7,224 bases of DNA from Thermotogae bacterium (lineage in GTDB: Bacteria; Thermotogota; Thermotogae; B3-G13), in contig WFSK01000237.1 of the NCBI GenBank assembly GCA_015486095.1, positions 1 through 7,224 on the forward strand. The letters run 5' to 3'. This document shows positions 5,723 to 7,224 of the stretch, one piece after another. A model generated the notes under the pieces. The model was not told where the DNA came from. It saw only the letters and a program-made list of their open reading frames with translations, and searched no databases. The first letter of the stretch is position 1, and each line of letters begins with the position of its first letter. A program made the translations under genes and the position numbers.

Positions 5723-7018
5723 ATGCCTTGGTTTTCTGAAAAGTCTGATTTTATCAGCATGGATCGGTTAAAAGAATTGATGGAGAAGACCGTAGTGGAG
5801 TGTAAAAAGAATATCTGTGCCAAACCCAGGAGAGTCTTGTTACTCCCCCCAGATTTAACCCGTGCCCACTCAGGGGCAGGTAGATTAACTGAGATCCTGT
5901 ACAACCTTTTAAAAGACGAAGCCGATGTGCATGTTATACCAACCCTTGGTCAACATACTCCTCATACACCCGAAGAAAACAAGCGAATGTTTGGTACAAT
6001 ACCCGAGGAAAAGATCCATGCACATGATTGGCTAAACGGATGCACCAAAATAGGTGAGATACCTGCTGATTACGTTAAAGAAGTCAGTGACGGAGCGGCT
6101 GATTGGCCGATCCCAATTGTGCTGAATAAGATGCTCATCGAAGAGAAGTGGGATCTGATCATCAATATCGGTCATGTCGTTCCACATGAAGTATTGGGCT
6201 TTTCTAATCACAATAAGAATTATTTCATCGGTCTTGGAGGTAAAGAAACGATCTCTGCATCCCATATGATGGCTGCTTGTTATGGTATCGAAAATAACCT
6301 TGGACAGTTGATTACTCCTCTTCGTGCTTGTTTTAACAAGGCAGAGGAGGAGTATTTATCCGATCTGCCAGATGTATATATTCAAATCGTCATGGCCTAT
6401 AACGCTAAAGGTAATTTAGTACATACGGGTCTTTATGTTGGCGATGATTTAGATACCTACCTTGAAGCCGCAAAACAATCACGAGAGCAGAATGTCACTG
6501 TCTTAAAAGAAGGTATCGAAAAAGTGGTTTGTTTCATGCAAGGAGATGAATTCCGAAGCACTTGGGTTGCCAACAAAGCTATCTATCGTACACGTATGGC
6601 AATAGCAGATGGTGGGGAGCTCATTATAATTGCACCTGGGGTAAAGCAATTCGGAGAACAGCCCGAAGCAGATGCCATTATACGGAAATATGGTTATGTT
6701 GGGACTGAAAGAGTAATGAAGGAATATAAAAAACACAAGGAACTTCAAGATTTTGCCCATGTAACTGCACATCTCATCCATGGTTCTTCTGAAGGACGTT
6801 TTAATATCACTTATGCACCTGGAAAACTGAGTAAGGAGGAAGTCGAAGGAGTGAATTTCAAATATGCTGACCTCAACGAAGTACTCAAACATTATCCAAT
6901 TGAAAAGATGAAGAATGGGTGGAATACGCTAGCCAATGGTGAAAAGGTATATTTCATTTCGACTCCATCAGCTGGTCTCTGGGCAACTCAAGAAAAACTC
7001 TTCAATCGAGGTAAATAA
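5723..7018 (+). CDS. LarA-family nickel-pincer 2-hydroxyacid racemase/epimerase (sugar-acid epimerase-like subgroup)
   Basis: LarA-family enzymes interconvert stereoisomers at the C2 hydroxyl of 2-hydroxyacids by hydride transfer through a nickel-pincer nucleotide covalently held by a lysine. The 431 residues fit the family (about 425). PPDLTR (42-47) gives D44 and R47, GQHTPHT (76-82) gives H78, and PHEVLGFSNHNK (154-165) gives H155 and K165. H181 lies in ISASHMM. The H155-K165-H181 spacing of 10 and 16 is that of H174, K184 and H200 in L. plantarum LarA, so cofactor attachment and nickel binding look intact. K285 in NKAIYRTRMAIADGG is the likely counterpart of K298. The motif around K165 (SNHNKN) differs from the usual SGGxK of lactate racemases. 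The C-terminal half (HLIHGSSEGRF, GLWA) recalls proteins annotated as D-mannonate epimerase or gluconate 2-epimerase-like LarA homologues. True lactate racemase is therefore less likely. larE follows directly. Arginine codons are mostly CGN, unlike neighbouring genes. Confidence 0.88.
   Translation: MPWFSEKSDFISMDRLKELMEKTVVECKKNICAKPRRVLLLPPDLTRAHSGAGRLTEILYNLLKDEADVHVIPTLGQHTPHTPEENKRMFGTIPEEKIHAHDWLNGCTKIGEIPADYVKEVSDGAADWPIPIVLNKMLIEEKWDLIINIGHVVPHEVLGFSNHNKNYFIGLGGKETISASHMMAACYGIENNLGQLITPLRACFNKAEEEYLSDLPDVYIQIVMAYNAKGNLVHTGLYVGDDLDTYLEAAKQSREQNVTVLKEGIEKVVCFMQGDEFRSTWVANKAIYRTRMAIADGGELIIIAPGVKQFGEQPEADAIIRKYGYVGTERVMKEYKKHKELQDFAHVTAHLIHGSSEGRFNITYAPGKLSKEEVEGVNFKYADLNEVLKHYPIEKMKNGWNTLANGEKVYFISTPSAGLWATQEKLFNRGK
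7008..7012 (+). promoter_or_regulatory. larE: Ribosome binding site for larE inside the end of the larA homologue
   Basis: GAGGT lies 6 bases before the GTG at 7019 and overlaps the last codons of the upstream gene. It supports the GTG start and translational coupling. Confidence 0.6.
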
Positions 7019-7224
7019 GTGAATAAAAGACGGCTCCTGACTAAACTAGAATCTTTAAGAAACATATTATCCGAGATGAAGAGCATCCTTATTGCCTATT
7101 CAGGTGGCGTTGATAGCACATTCTTGCTCAAAGTTGCCTCAGATACATTGGGGAAGAATAAGGTAGTTGCTGCTACCGCAAGTTCGAAAATACATCCGCT
7201 AAAAGAATTAGAAGAAGCCAAGAA
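7019..7224 (+). CDS. larE: ATP-dependent sacrificial sulfur transferase LarE, partial
   Basis: Sixty-eight codons are visible before the window ends. LarE adenylates the carboxylates of the biotin-like pyridinium dicarboxylate precursor and donates sulfur from its own cysteine (or an Fe-S cluster in some variants) to make the two thioacids of the nickel-pincer nucleotide used by LarA. The N-terminus has IAYSGGVDSTFLLKVA (about residues 25-40), the PP-loop ATP pyrophosphatase signature, and then VAATASSKIHPLKELEEAKK, a LarE-like arrangement. The GTG start abuts the upstream TAA with no gap (TAAGTG). Other PP-loop enzymes (tRNA thiolases, GMP or NAD synthetase) share the loop, but adjacency to a LarA homologue favours LarE. 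The sulfur-donor cysteine region lies outside the window. Confidence 0.85.
   Translation, partial: MNKRRLLTKLESLRNILSEMKSILIAYSGGVDSTFLLKVASDTLGKNKVVAATASSKIHPLKELEEAK

Noticed and set aside
6503..6892. Minus-strand 129-codon open frame inside the larA homologue
   Set aside because: It is a shadow frame; the plus strand encodes conserved LarA-family C-terminal sequence throughout.

Overview
The window looks like chromosomal DNA from a member of the Thermotogota. It is moderately AT-rich, and AGA/AGG dominate the arginine codons of most genes. The iron alcohol dehydrogenase closely resembles, from memory, the Thermotoga maritima protein TM0920. UvrC and IspE also look Thermotoga-like, and a divergent or partner-encoded outer-membrane barrel fits the toga. 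This assignment comes from recalled protein resemblance, not from a search.

Layout. Positions 1-1588 (minus strand) hold a two-gene unit: a 382-residue lipoprotein of unknown function, then, 13 bases downstream, an exported beta-barrel-type protein cut by the left window edge. Positions 1589-1725 are a divergent control region with an 18-bp dyad resembling Rex or Crp/Fnr operators. Positions 1726-3680 (plus strand) hold an iron-dependent alcohol dehydrogenase and, 2 bases later, ispE of the MEP isoprenoid pathway. A 44-base convergent gap precedes uvrC (3725-5485, minus strand). Positions 5486-5722 are a second divergent control region, with an extended -10 promoter for uvrC, a perfect 7-bp hairpin/dyad, and separated promoter-like boxes on the larA side. 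Positions 5723-7224 (plus strand) hold a LarA-family nickel-pincer racemase/epimerase gene followed without a gap by larE, which is cut by the right edge.

How the genes fit together. The LarA homologue needs the nickel-pincer nucleotide cofactor, and LarE supplies its sulfur atoms, so the two adjacent genes form a functional pair; larB and larC would be expected nearby. The alcohol dehydrogenase would reoxidise NAD(P)H during fermentation, and a redox-type operator in front of it would make sense. The lipoprotein and barrel protein are probably envelope partners. UvrC and IspE are housekeeping proteins, although this IspE departs from the family in several conserved motifs. The larA gene prefers CGN arginine codons, unlike its neighbours, which suggests separate acquisition.

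The strongest leads are the uncharacterised lipoprotein/barrel pair, the dyad positioned to act on both divergent promoters, the atypical IspE, and the undetermined substrate of the LarA homologue. I see no RNA genes, CRISPR arrays or mobile elements.
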